Position numbers and translations under genes: made by a program. Positions 1-6,103 of a DNA stretch of 9,738 nt are shown here, piece after piece; within the stretch, counting starts at the first letter, position 1; the number at the start of each line of letters is the position of its first letter. The notes beneath the pieces are model-generated. The model made no database searches. It saw nothing but the letters and a program-made list of their open reading frames with translations, and had not been told where the DNA came from. The DNA comes from Pseudomonadota bacterium (lineage in GTDB: Bacteria; Pseudomonadota; Gammaproteobacteria; Xanthomonadales; Xanthomonadaceae). Location of the stretch: contig JAFADB010000288.1 of NCBI GenBank assembly GCA_023425225.1, positions 1-9,738 on the forward strand, read 5' to 3'.

Positions 1-509
1 ACCAGCTCGATCCGCTGCAGGTGGCGCTGCCGCACCCGGACGCGGCGGCGGCGATCATCCGCGGCGGCACCGAGATCAGCGCGCATTTCGCCACCCCGCC
101 GTTCCAGGAGCAGGAGCTGGCGCGCAACCCCGACGCCCACGTGGTGCTGAACTCCTACGACGTCACCGGCGGCCCGTCCTCGGCCACGGTGCTGTACGCC
201 ACCGAGAAGTTCCGCCGCGACAATCCCAGGACCTACCACGCCTTCGTCGCCGCGCTGGCCGAGGCGGCGCAGTTCATCACCGCGCATCCCGAGCAGGCGA
301 CCGACATCTTCCTGCGCAGCAACGGCTCGTCGATCGACCGCGCGCTGGTGGTGAAGATCCTCCGGGACCCGCAGGTGCAGTTCAAGGTCGCCCCGCAGAA
401 CACGCTGGGGCTCGGCACGTTCCTGCATCGCATCGGTGCGATCAAGCAGGCGCCCGGATCGGTGGACGACTACTTCTTCGACGACCCGCTGACCGCGGGC
501 GGGAGCTGA
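1..509 (+). CDS. ABC transporter substrate-binding protein, SsuA/TauA/NMT1-like (3' part only)
   Basis: C-terminal part of a periplasmic solute-binding protein; the 5' end, signal peptide and first lobe lie outside the window. The frame is already open at base 3, so the GTG at 21 is an internal valine codon and not a start. About 168 residues are visible, roughly half of a usual 320-340 residue protein. The stretch with ALPHPDAAAAI, then GGTEISAHFATPPFQEQEL, then a helix with FRRDNPRTYHAFVAALAEAA, and a late FLHRIGAI, is the pattern of the second lobe of the NMT1/THI5/SsuA family that binds sulfonates, nitrate, taurine or pyrimidine precursors. Three bases separate its stop from the ATPase gene, so the three genes form one operon. 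The substrate cannot be read from the sequence. The family assignment is by recognition, not search. Confidence 0.85.
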   Translation, partial: QLDPLQVALPHPDAAAAIIRGGTEISAHFATPPFQEQELARNPDAHVVLNSYDVTGGPSSATVLYATEKFRRDNPRTYHAFVAALAEAAQFITAHPEQATDIFLRSNGSSIDRALVVKILRDPQVQFKVAPQNTLGLGTFLHRIGAIKQAPGSVDDYFFDDPLTAGGS

Positions 510-512
510 GCG

Positions 513-1346
513 ATGCCGGCGCTGCTGCAGGTGGACGGCGTCAGCCTGGAATACACCGGCGCCCGGCGCACGGTGCGGGCCACCCACCGGGTCGGCTTCG
601 ACGTCCACGAGGGCGACCGCTTCGTGCTGCTGGGACCGTCCGGCTGCGGCAAGTCGACCCTGCTCAAGGCGGTGGCCGGCTTCGTGGCGCCGTGCGAGGG
701 GCAGATCCGCCTGGACGGCGTCGCGGTGCGCGCGCCCGGGCCGGACCGGGTGGTGGTGTTCCAGGAATTCGACCAGCTCGCGCCGTGGAAGACGGTGCGG
801 CAGAACGTCGTGTCCGGGCTGCGCGCGGCGCGCCGGATCGGCCGTGCCGAGGCCGTCGAGCGCGCCGACCACTATCTCGACCGGGTCGGCCTGCGCGCGT
901 TCGCCGATGCCTATCCGCACACGCTGTCCGGCGGCATGAAGCAGCGCGTGGCGATCGCCCGCGCGCTGGCGGCGCAGCCGCGGGTGCTGCTGATGGACGA
1001 GCCGTTTGCCGCGCTCGACGCGCTGACCCGCCGGCGCATGCAGGAACAGCTGCTGGAGCTGTGGGAGCAGTCGCGCTTCACCCTGCTGTTCGTCACCCAC
1101 TCGATCGAGGAGGCGCTGCTGGTGGGCAACCGTGTGCTGCTGCTGTCCGCGCATCCGGGCCAGGTGCGCGCCGAACTCAATGCCCACGCCTTCGGACCGC
1201 ACAGCGCCGGCGGCGCGGCGTTCCAGCAGACCGCGCAGCGCATCCACCGCCTGCTGTTCGACGATCCCGAAGCGGCCGCGCCTCCGGCCGCGGCCAAGGT
1301 CACCCGCCTGCACGGAGTCGACGCGCGCCGCGAGGCGGTCTCGTGA
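513..1346 (+). CDS. ABC transporter ATP-binding protein, SsuB/TauB-like
   Basis: Cytoplasmic ATPase of the importer, 277 residues, of normal family length. All nucleotide-binding motifs are present: Walker A GPSGCGKST at residues 41-49, Q-loop glutamine 84 in VVFQEF, signature LSGGMKQR at 138-145, Walker B VLLMDEP at 158-164 with catalytic Glu163, D-loop AALDA, and switch His196 in FVTHS. The phrase FDQLAPWKTVRQNV after the Q-loop is typical of the nitrate/sulfonate/taurine subfamily. The ATG at 513 has GGGAG at 501-505 as a well-spaced ribosome site. The stop overlaps the GTG start of the permease in a GTGA arrangement, indicating translational coupling. The last roughly 30 residues, rich in Ala and Pro, are a tail beyond the core domain. 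The chemistry is firm, but the transported substrate is unknown. Confidence 0.95.
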   Translation: MPALLQVDGVSLEYTGARRTVRATHRVGFDVHEGDRFVLLGPSGCGKSTLLKAVAGFVAPCEGQIRLDGVAVRAPGPDRVVVFQEFDQLAPWKTVRQNVVSGLRAARRIGRAEAVERADHYLDRVGLRAFADAYPHTLSGGMKQRVAIARALAAQPRVLLMDEPFAALDALTRRRMQEQLLELWEQSRFTLLFVTHSIEEALLVGNRVLLLSAHPGQVRAELNAHAFGPHSAGGAAFQQTAQRIHRLLFDDPEAAAPPAAAKVTRLHGVDARREAVS

Positions 1347-2215
1347 GTGCGCCCGGCAGCGCGCTGCCGCCGATCCGCGCCGAATACGAGCGGCCGGTGT
1401 CGCCGGTCGATCCGGCCCTGCTGTCGGCACCGCGGCGGCGCGCGTGGAGCGCACCGCCGTGGCTGCGCAGGACGCTGATCCTGGCGGTGCTGGCGCTGGC
1501 CTGGGAGATCGCCGCGCGCGCGGTCGACAACGACCTGCTGCTGCCCGGCTTCCTGCAGACCGCGCGCGCCTTCTACGACGGGCTCGCTTCCGGGGAACTG
1601 CTGCGCCGCGTCGGCAGCTCGCTGGGCGTGCTGGCGCAGGCCTACCTGCTGGGCGTCGTCCTGGCGTTCGCGCTGGCCGCGCTCGCGGCCTCCAGCCGCA
1701 TCGGCCGCGACCTGCTCGACACCCTGACCTCGATGTTCAATCCGCTGCCGGCGATCGCGCTGCTGCCGCTGGCGCTGCTGTGGTTCGGTCTGGGCAAGGG
1801 CAGCCTGGTGTTCGTGCTGGTGCACTCGGTGCTGTGGCCGCTGGCGCTGAACACCCATGCCGGCTTCTCGGCGGTGCCGGAGACGCTGCGCATGGCCGGA
1901 CGCAACTATGGTCTGCGCGGGCCGCGCTACGTCGCCGCGGTGCTGGTGCCGGCGGCGCTGCCGTCGATCCTGTCCGGGCTGAAGATCGCCTGGGCGTTCG
2001 CCTGGCGCACGCTGATCGCCGCCGAACTGGTGTTCGGCGCCACCTCCGGCCAGGGCGGGCTGGGCTGGTACATCTTCCAGAACCGCAACGAGCTGTACAC
2101 CGACCGCGTGTTCGCCGGCCTGGCGATGGTGATCCTGCTCGGGCTGCTGGTGGAAGGAGCGGTGTTCCAGCTGCTGGAACGGCTGACCGTGCGGCGCTGG
2201 GGCATGCTGCGCTGA
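1343..2215 (+). CDS. ABC transporter permease, SsuC/TauC-like
   Basis: Inner-membrane permease, 290 residues. The frame stays open far upstream inside the ATPase gene, but the GTG at 1343 overlaps the ATPase stop by four bases and has GAGG at 1332-1335 in front, so I take it as the start. After about 42 polar, proline-rich cytoplasmic residues, hydrophobic segments appear near 43-60, 95-117, 133-150, 153-172, 215-232 and 257-277. Residues about 181-209 (TLRMAGRNYG through VPAALPSI) form the EAA loop that docks on the ATPase, with its conserved glycine and final Leu-Pro. The downstream GATSGQGGLGWYI segment is characteristic of the BPD_transp_1 domain in sulfonate/nitrate/taurine permeases. 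It completes the transporter with the two genes before it. The somewhat long N-terminal extension is its only oddity. Confidence 0.93.
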   Translation: MSAPGSALPPIRAEYERPVSPVDPALLSAPRRRAWSAPPWLRRTLILAVLALAWEIAARAVDNDLLLPGFLQTARAFYDGLASGELLRRVGSSLGVLAQAYLLGVVLAFALAALAASSRIGRDLLDTLTSMFNPLPAIALLPLALLWFGLGKGSLVFVLVHSVLWPLALNTHAGFSAVPETLRMAGRNYGLRGPRYVAAVLVPAALPSILSGLKIAWAFAWRTLIAAELVFGATSGQGGLGWYIFQNRNELYTDRVFAGLAMVILLGLLVEGAVFQLLERLTVRRWGMLR

Positions 2216-2217
2216 GA

Positions 2218-2249
2218 GGCGGCGGCAGGCATGCCCTGCCGCTGCCTTT
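2218..2249 (+). terminator. Hairpin terminator after the ABC transporter operon
   Basis: Arms 2218-2229 and 2235-2246 pair over 12 bp with one G-U, enclosing a 5-base loop, and TTT follows at 2247-2249. It starts two bases after the permease stop at 2213-2215. The U-tract is short, as is common in GC-rich genomes. It is a plausible intrinsic terminator for the plus-strand operon, called from pairing by eye. Confidence 0.6.
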
Positions 2250-2295
2250 GTCGCCGTGACATCGATCCCGCCACGGCCCTCATCGACTGCCCGGC

Positions 2296-2327
2296 CGGAT
2301 GCCGCCCGCATTCCCGGGCGGCATCCG
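2296..2327 (-). terminator. 13-bp hairpin at the end of the haem operon
   Basis: Bases 2296-2308 pair perfectly with 2315-2327 (13 bp) around a 6-base loop. On the minus strand it begins about 12 bases after the DUF6607 gene's stop, so it most likely ends or stabilises the 3' end of the haem operon transcript. There is no T-run on either side, so termination would be inefficient or Rho-assisted. It is symmetric enough to act on the opposite strand too, backing up the ABC operon terminator. Confidence 0.5.
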
Positions 2328-2339
2328 TGCCTTCGGGCG

Positions 2340-3302
2340 TCAAGGCGCAGCCGGCGCCGGCTCCACCCACTGCGCGAACACCGCGTCGATCTGCGTGTCC
2401 GCGACCGGCTTGCCGGCCTGCACGTCCTCGGCCTGGGTGAACAGCGGGATGATCATCGCCATGCCGTCGAGCTTGGTCTTCAGGTGCACGCCCGGCGGCT
2501 GGTCCAGATGGCCGGCCCAGCGCGCGCGCACCCTGGCCCAGTAGCCGGCGGTGGCGTTCCAGTAGTCGTAGGCCGGCTTGAAGTCGACGCTGGTGGTCTT
2601 GACGTAGTCGTTGAAGCCGAACTCGCGGGCGATGCTCTCGTGGCTGCCGTCGGGCTTGCGCAGCACCTTGGTGTTGAACTGCTCGTGGGTCCAGCCGGCT
2701 GGAGTGAGGGTGTGGCGGTTGATCACCGCCAGCGCGTTGTAGTCGCTGCGGCGGGTGTACTCGCGGCGCGGCAGCGGCCGCCAGCTCAGGTCGCTGGTCC
2801 AGCTCGGGTGACCATCGGCGTAGTCCCAGCGGCCGGTACCGCAATAGCGCGGCGCATCGCTGACCTCGAACACGCACTGGGTCCACGCACCGGTGGTCTG
2901 CGCGGCGGGAATGTCGCGCACCCGCCAGGTCTGCTCGGCGGTGAACTCGAAACGACGCGGCGCCTCGTAGGTCCAGTCCTGGCGCCAGTGCTTGGTGACA
3001 TGGCCGCTCCTGGGGTCGACCAGCAGGTGCTGCAGCACGATCCTGCGCGGCGTGTCCTCGACCACGACCACCACCTCGTTGCCGCCGCTGCGCATGGCCG
3101 GGGCGCGTTCGTAGCCGGGCTTGAGCAGCACGGTCTCGTCGAAGGCGAAATCGACGTCGTACTCGCCCTGCATGGCGAGGATGGCCTGGCGGTCGCGCTG
3201 GGGGTCCGCGGTCGGCGGATCGGGCTGCTGCGCCTGCGCGGTGCCGGCCAGCGCCAGCGTGGCCGAGACGATGGCTGCCTGGAATTTCAAGGTCGCTTTC
3301 AT
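2340..3302 (-). CDS. Secreted DUF6607-like protein linked to haem uptake
   Basis: A 320-residue exported protein of unknown biochemical function. I recognise it as the DUF6607 type commonly found beside haem receptors in Xanthomonadaceae. The frame stays open upstream through the whole receptor gene, but the ATG at 3302 is followed at once by a clear signal peptide: KATLK, a hydrophobic core, then AQA before QQ near residue 24-25. That fixes the start, although no good Shine-Dalgarno precedes it. The mature part is rich in Trp, Tyr and Arg: HWRQDWTYE at 105-113, APRYCGTGRWDY at 150-161, RREYTRRSDYNAL at 179-191, FGFNDYVKTTSVDFKP at 228-243, DYWNATAGYWARVR at 246-259. Two cysteines (143 and 154) could form a periplasmic disulfide, and about nine histidines are spread over the mature chain. 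It is the last gene of the hemP-receptor operon, 86 bp after the receptor. A role in handling haem or its protein carrier in the periplasm is inference only. Confidence 0.85.
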   Translation of the reverse strand: MKATLKFQAAIVSATLALAGTAQAQQPDPPTADPQRDRQAILAMQGEYDVDFAFDETVLLKPGYERAPAMRSGGNEVVVVVEDTPRRIVLQHLLVDPRSGHVTKHWRQDWTYEAPRRFEFTAEQTWRVRDIPAAQTTGAWTQCVFEVSDAPRYCGTGRWDYADGHPSWTSDLSWRPLPRREYTRRSDYNALAVINRHTLTPAGWTHEQFNTKVLRKPDGSHESIAREFGFNDYVKTTSVDFKPAYDYWNATAGYWARVRARWAGHLDQPPGVHLKTKLDGMAMIIPLFTQAEDVQAGKPVADTQIDAVFAQWVEPAPAAP

Positions 3303-3327
3303 GAGGGTCGGAGTCTTTTCTGCGGAA

Positions 3328-3360
3328 GGGGAAAGGCGCCGCCGCGACGGCGGCGGCACC
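3328..3360 (-). terminator. Attenuator-like hairpin between receptor and DUF6607 genes
   Basis: On the minus strand, bases 3360-3350 pair with 3345-3335 over 11 bp with one G-U around a 4-base loop, followed by TTTCCCC at 3334-3328. It starts 28 bases after the receptor stop and ends before the DUF6607 start at 3302. With no obvious promoter after it, it is better read as a partial terminator or RNA-stabilising stem that lowers expression of the downstream gene than as an operon end. Confidence 0.45.
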
Positions 3361-3388
3361 GGGGGCCGGCCGGTGCTGGCCGTCACGG

Positions 3389-5599
3389 TCACCAGCTGAC
3401 CGACACGCTGACCGAGGCGGTGCGCCCGGGGCTGCTGTAGCGGTCGATCACCGCGCTGGTGGCGAGCAGGCCGGTGGGAACGCCGGCCCAGTCGAAGTAC
3501 TTGCGGTCGCCGAGGTTGTACACGCCGGCATTGATCCTGGCGCCGGGAGCGAAGTCCCAGTGTGCCAGCAGGTCGACCACGCCGTAGCCGCCGGGACGGA
3601 AGTAGCCGGCATCGCTCACCCGGTCCTTGCGCCGGGCGAAGGTACCGGCCAGCTCCACGCCCCAGGCCTCGCGGTCGTAGCCCAGGCCGAGCATGCCGCG
3701 CAGCGGGTCGATCGAGTCCAGCGGCACGTCCTCGGTCTTGTTCTGCCCTCGCGACCACGCCGCCGACCCGCGCAGCCACACGCCGGCCAGCGCCGGGTCG
3801 AGCGCACCGAAGTCCACGCCGGCCTTGAACTCGGCGCCGTGGATCCGCGCGTCGGACACGTTCTGCGACTGGAACACCATCAGCCCCTGGTCGTTGATGC
3901 CCACGTAGCGGCTGGACTCGATGAAGTCCTTGTAGTCGTTGTAGTAGCCGCTGAGGCTGGCATAGACCGCCGGTCCCAGGTAGCGCACGCCCAGCTCGAT
4001 GCCGTCGCTGGTCTCGGGCTTGAGGTCGGGGTTGGGGATGGCGGTGTAGCCGAACAGCAGGTTGGTGAAGCCGAGGTTGACGTCGTTGAACGGCGGCGAG
4101 CGGAAGCCGTGCGCATAGCCGGCGAACAGCGACCACTGGTCGGCGAAACGCCAGACCAGGCCCAGCTTGGGCGAGACGCTGGTCTTGCTGAGGTCGGCCA
4201 CGGCCACGCCCGGGTTGTCCTCGGCGAAGATCCCGTCCACGTGCGGGCGCAGTTCGTAGTGGTCCACACGCACGCCGGGGACCAGGCTCACGCGGCCATC
4301 GGCCAGGGTCATCTCGTCCTGCGCGTACAGGCCCAGCTCGGTGGTCTTGCTGACCGGGAAGTCGCGCACCGGGAACACGTCCGGCAGCATCGTGTTGGTG
4401 GTCGCGCCGGTGAGCAGGTTGGTCTGGTAGCCGTCGCGCTTCTGGTGGATGTCGGTCCAGGCGCCGTCGAAGCCGTAGGTCAGCGCGTGCTCGACGCTGC
4501 CGCTCTGCAGCGCCTTGCGCAGCACCAGCTGCAGGCCGTGGACGCGCTGGTCGTAGTTGAACTCGCGGTGGCGCGCGGTGCTGTTGCTGCGGGTCTCCCA
4601 GGTGCGCTGGGTGGTCTCGCTGTCCTGCCGGTACAGCTGCCAGGACAGGCTGTCGGCGAAGCCGCGGTCCAGCGCATCGAGCTCGTGCGAGAGTGCCACG
4701 CGCGCGCGGGTCTGGTGGTCGCGGCCCTGCATGGCGCGCGTGGTCACCCCGGAGGTGACGTTGCCGACCAGGCTGAGCACGTCGGTGTTGGTGTAGTCGT
4801 CGTTGCCCTCGACGGTGAGCTTGAAACGCTGGGTCTGGCTGGGCGCGTACACCAGCTTGGTCAGCAGGCTGCGGCCGTTGTAGTCCTGCGGATTGGCGGC
4901 GGTGCGGGTGTTGTCCGCGCTGCGGTTCCCGCCCTTGTTGCCGGTTTCCTGGCCCTGGTGGTGGTTGAGGTTGACCAGTCCGCTCCAGCGCTCGCCGCCG
5001 AACGCGCCGGTGATGCCGGCGAACAGGCCCTTGGACTCGCCCGCATAGCCGAACTTCAGCCCGAAGTAGCTGGCCTTGCCGTCCTTCAGGTAATCGGCCG
5101 GGTCCTTGGTGACGAAGGCCACCACGCCGCCCAGCGCATCGGAACCGTACAGCGAGCTGGCCGGGCCGCGCACGATCTCCACGCGCTTGAGCGTGTCCAC
5201 ATCGACGAAGTCGCGGTTGGCGTTGGAGTACGAACCGATGGCGAAGGCCTTGGGCACCGGGATGCCGTCGGTCATGATCTGCACGCGATTGCCGTCCAGG
5301 CCGCGGATGCGGAACCCGCCCAGGCCGAAGCGGCCGGCGCTGGAGGTGACCGACACGCCTGGCTCGTAGCGCACCAGGTCCTTGATGTCGCGGGCGATCT
5401 GCGTGTCCATCTGTTCGCGGTCGATCACGTCGACGGTCGCGGGCACGTCGACGATGGCCCGTTCGTTGCGGGTGGCGGTGACCTGGACACGGTCGAAGCT
5501 GCGGGTGGATGCGGCGTCGGCCTCGGCATCGGATGCCGCACGGGCCTGCGGCAGGGCCAGCCACAACGCGGCGGCGAGAAGGGTGGGACGAAGGATCAT
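3389..5599 (-). CDS. TonB-dependent haem/haemoglobin-type outer-membrane receptor
   Basis: Outer-membrane ligand-gated porin powered by TonB, of the haemoglobin/transferrin/lactoferrin receptor family (HemR/HmuR-like), 736 residues from the ATG at 5599. An in-frame GTG at 5605 would add two residues. The ATG is preferred because the signal peptide starts there (MILRPTLLAAALWLALPQ, cut after ARA). Numbering below counts the GTG as residue 1. A likely TonB box is FDRVQVTATR at 37-46. The plug runs to about 165 and includes GLGGFRIRGLDGNRVQIMTDG and RVEIVRGPASSLYGSDALGG. The rest is beta-barrel, ending in the aromatic SVSVSW typical of barrel proteins. The FRAP/NPNL region of haem receptors is present as FRSPPF at 501-506 and IPNPDLKPE from 523, but with no histidine between. 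HemP upstream and the Fur box support iron or haem acquisition. The exact ligand (free haem or a haem protein) is not shown. Confidence 0.92.
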   Translation of the reverse strand: MILRPTLLAAALWLALPQARAASDAEADAASTRSFDRVQVTATRNERAIVDVPATVDVIDREQMDTQIARDIKDLVRYEPGVSVTSSAGRFGLGGFRIRGLDGNRVQIMTDGIPVPKAFAIGSYSNANRDFVDVDTLKRVEIVRGPASSLYGSDALGGVVAFVTKDPADYLKDGKASYFGLKFGYAGESKGLFAGITGAFGGERWSGLVNLNHHQGQETGNKGGNRSADNTRTAANPQDYNGRSLLTKLVYAPSQTQRFKLTVEGNDDYTNTDVLSLVGNVTSGVTTRAMQGRDHQTRARVALSHELDALDRGFADSLSWQLYRQDSETTQRTWETRSNSTARHREFNYDQRVHGLQLVLRKALQSGSVEHALTYGFDGAWTDIHQKRDGYQTNLLTGATTNTMLPDVFPVRDFPVSKTTELGLYAQDEMTLADGRVSLVPGVRVDHYELRPHVDGIFAEDNPGVAVADLSKTSVSPKLGLVWRFADQWSLFAGYAHGFRSPPFNDVNLGFTNLLFGYTAIPNPDLKPETSDGIELGVRYLGPAVYASLSGYYNDYKDFIESSRYVGINDQGLMVFQSQNVSDARIHGAEFKAGVDFGALDPALAGVWLRGSAAWSRGQNKTEDVPLDSIDPLRGMLGLGYDREAWGVELAGTFARRKDRVSDAGYFRPGGYGVVDLLAHWDFAPGARINAGVYNLGDRKYFDWAGVPTGLLATSAVIDRYSSPGRTASVSVSVSW

Positions 5600-5627
5600 G
5601 TGCACGGTTTAGGTCATCAAGGGGAAC

Positions 5628-5682
5628 AAAAACCCCCGACACCGGGCGCGGCATCAGCCACGACCGGGGGATGTCGAGGGGG
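5628..5682 (-). terminator. Terminator-like hairpin in the leader of the receptor gene
   Basis: Read on the minus strand, an outer stem joins 5682-5678 and 5675-5672 to 5641-5633 (9 bp with a 2-base bulge). An inner stem joins 5667-5664 and 5662-5657 to 5652-5647 and 5645-5642, with one mismatch and one G-U, capped by a 4-base loop. Five T residues follow at 5632-5628. This is the layout of an intrinsic terminator. It ends only 28 bases before the receptor ATG, so no promoter fits after it. Any transcript of the receptor that starts upstream must read through it. Confidence 0.6.
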
Positions 5683-5700
5683 AGAGAGGGGCGTGACCAG

Positions 5701-5739
5701 GCGCGCCCGGCGGGCGCGCAAGCGCGCGGATACGCGCGC
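5701..5739 (-). other. Two tandem GC hairpins just after hemP
   Basis: Bases 5701-5708 pair perfectly with 5712-5719 (8 bp, 3-base loop), and 5722-5728 pair perfectly with 5733-5739 (7 bp, 4-base loop). Both lie in the first 50 bases after the hemP stop, ahead of the larger terminator-like hairpin. No T-run follows either one. They may stabilise the hemP 3' end or stop exonucleases. Alternating GC sequence could also fold in several registers, so the exact structure is uncertain. Confidence 0.4.
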
Positions 5740-5748
5740 GGCGGACGG

Positions 5749-5946
5749 CTACTTGGTCAGGATCAGCTTGTCGTTGCTGGTATGGCGCAGGCGGTAGACG
5801 CGGTCGCCGTGCTGGATCAGCACTTCGCGGCGGCCCTTGAGCAGGGCCTCGCTGTCGAGCACTTCCTCGGCCGGGACCGCACGGGCCACCGGGCGGTTGC
5901 GCAGGCTCAGGATTTCGGGGCGAAGCAGGACGGGCTGTGCGGACAT
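5749..5946 (-). CDS. hemP: Hemin uptake protein HemP
   Basis: Small cytoplasmic protein of 65 residues, the normal size for HemP/HmuP. The conserved C-terminal half is clear: SEALLKGRREVLIQHGDRVYRLRHTSNDKLILTK, with the LLKGR, VLIQH, YRLR and KLILTK elements at about residues 35-65. The first 30 residues are variable in the family. The ATG at 5946 has GGAG (complement of 5955-5958) eight bases upstream. In other proteobacteria (Bradyrhizobium, Burkholderia) HemP/HmuP proteins are needed for expression of the haem receptor gene, acting as a co-activator. The same role is likely but not shown here. It is the first gene of the operon and sits directly under a Fur box, so it should be made when iron is scarce. 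A 150-bp structured gap separates it from the receptor. Confidence 0.93.
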   Translation of the reverse strand: MSAQPVLLRPEILSLRNRPVARAVPAEEVLDSEALLKGRREVLIQHGDRVYRLRHTSNDKLILTK

Positions 5947-5979
5947 CGTCTGGTCTCCATGCGGACTCGATGGCGACAG

Positions 5980-6007
5980 ATGATAATGATTCTCAGTTTA
6001 TAATCAA
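5980..6007 (-). promoter_or_regulatory. Predicted hemP operon promoter
   Basis: On the minus strand TTGATT (complement of 6002-6007) and TATCAT (complement of 5980-5985) are separated by 16 bases, a fair sigma-70-type match in an AT-rich island unlike the GC-rich surroundings. The -10 is 34 bases before the hemP start. The Fur box lies across the spacer and -10, so Fur binding would block RNA polymerase. Confidence 0.6.
5981..5995. promoter_or_regulatory. Fur box upstream of hemP
   Basis: The 15-base site TGATAATGATTCTCA matches the Fur 7-1-7 consensus (TGATAAT, one base, ATTATCA) at every position but one. An identical right half-site with its preceding G (GATTCTCA at 5988-5995) recurs at 6012-6019, and a further half-like ATAATCA lies at 6000-6006, so more than one Fur dimer may bind. 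The position over the predicted -10 fits iron-dependent repression of the haem operon. Confidence 0.85.
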
Positions 6008-6057
6008 CAGCGATTCTCATCTTTCGTCATGCGATATCCGCATGAGTCCGCGCGATG

Positions 6058-6103
6058 CGAAAGCCGGCGCCTATCGGGCGGTGTCCCCACCCGCCTCCGA
6101 TGT
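6058..6103 (-). terminator. Weak hairpin after the aldo/keto reductase gene
   Basis: Right after the reductase stop, the minus strand can form an imperfect stem of about 11 bp with two bulges (ATCG, GGC, GGTG paired with CACC, GCC, CGAT around a 4-base loop). No T-run follows. It may separate the reductase transcript from the haem operon. Span and strength are approximate. Confidence 0.25.

Noticed and set aside
911..2311. A 466-residue minus-strand frame opposite the ATPase and permease genes.
   Set aside because: It is Gln/Arg-rich antisense translation with no domain content, and the plus-strand genes are certain.
5599..5605. GTG at 5605 as the receptor start, giving MHM at the N-terminus.
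   Set aside because: It is possible, but the ATG two codons later starts the signal peptide directly. Neither has a strong ribosome site, so ATG is preferred and the difference is two residues.
3303..5654. The DUF6607 frame stays open for a further 2.3 kb upstream, through the whole receptor gene, suggesting a giant 1104-residue fusion protein.
   Set aside because: The upstream part is low-complexity Arg/Pro/Gly-rich translation typical of an off-frame of GC-rich DNA. The real protein has a clean signal peptide starting at 3302, and the overlapping frame encodes a textbook TonB receptor.
5701..5739. Alternating GC runs considered as a CRISPR, REP element or Z-DNA-forming repeat.
   Set aside because: There are only two short unrelated inverted repeats with no repeat-spacer periodicity and no second copy elsewhere in the window. 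They are reported only as hairpins.
3560..5797. A 745-residue plus-strand open frame opposite the receptor gene.
   Set aside because: It is repetitive Val/Ala/Gly/His composition produced by antisense of codons ending in G or C. There is no recognisable motif, signal or ribosome site.
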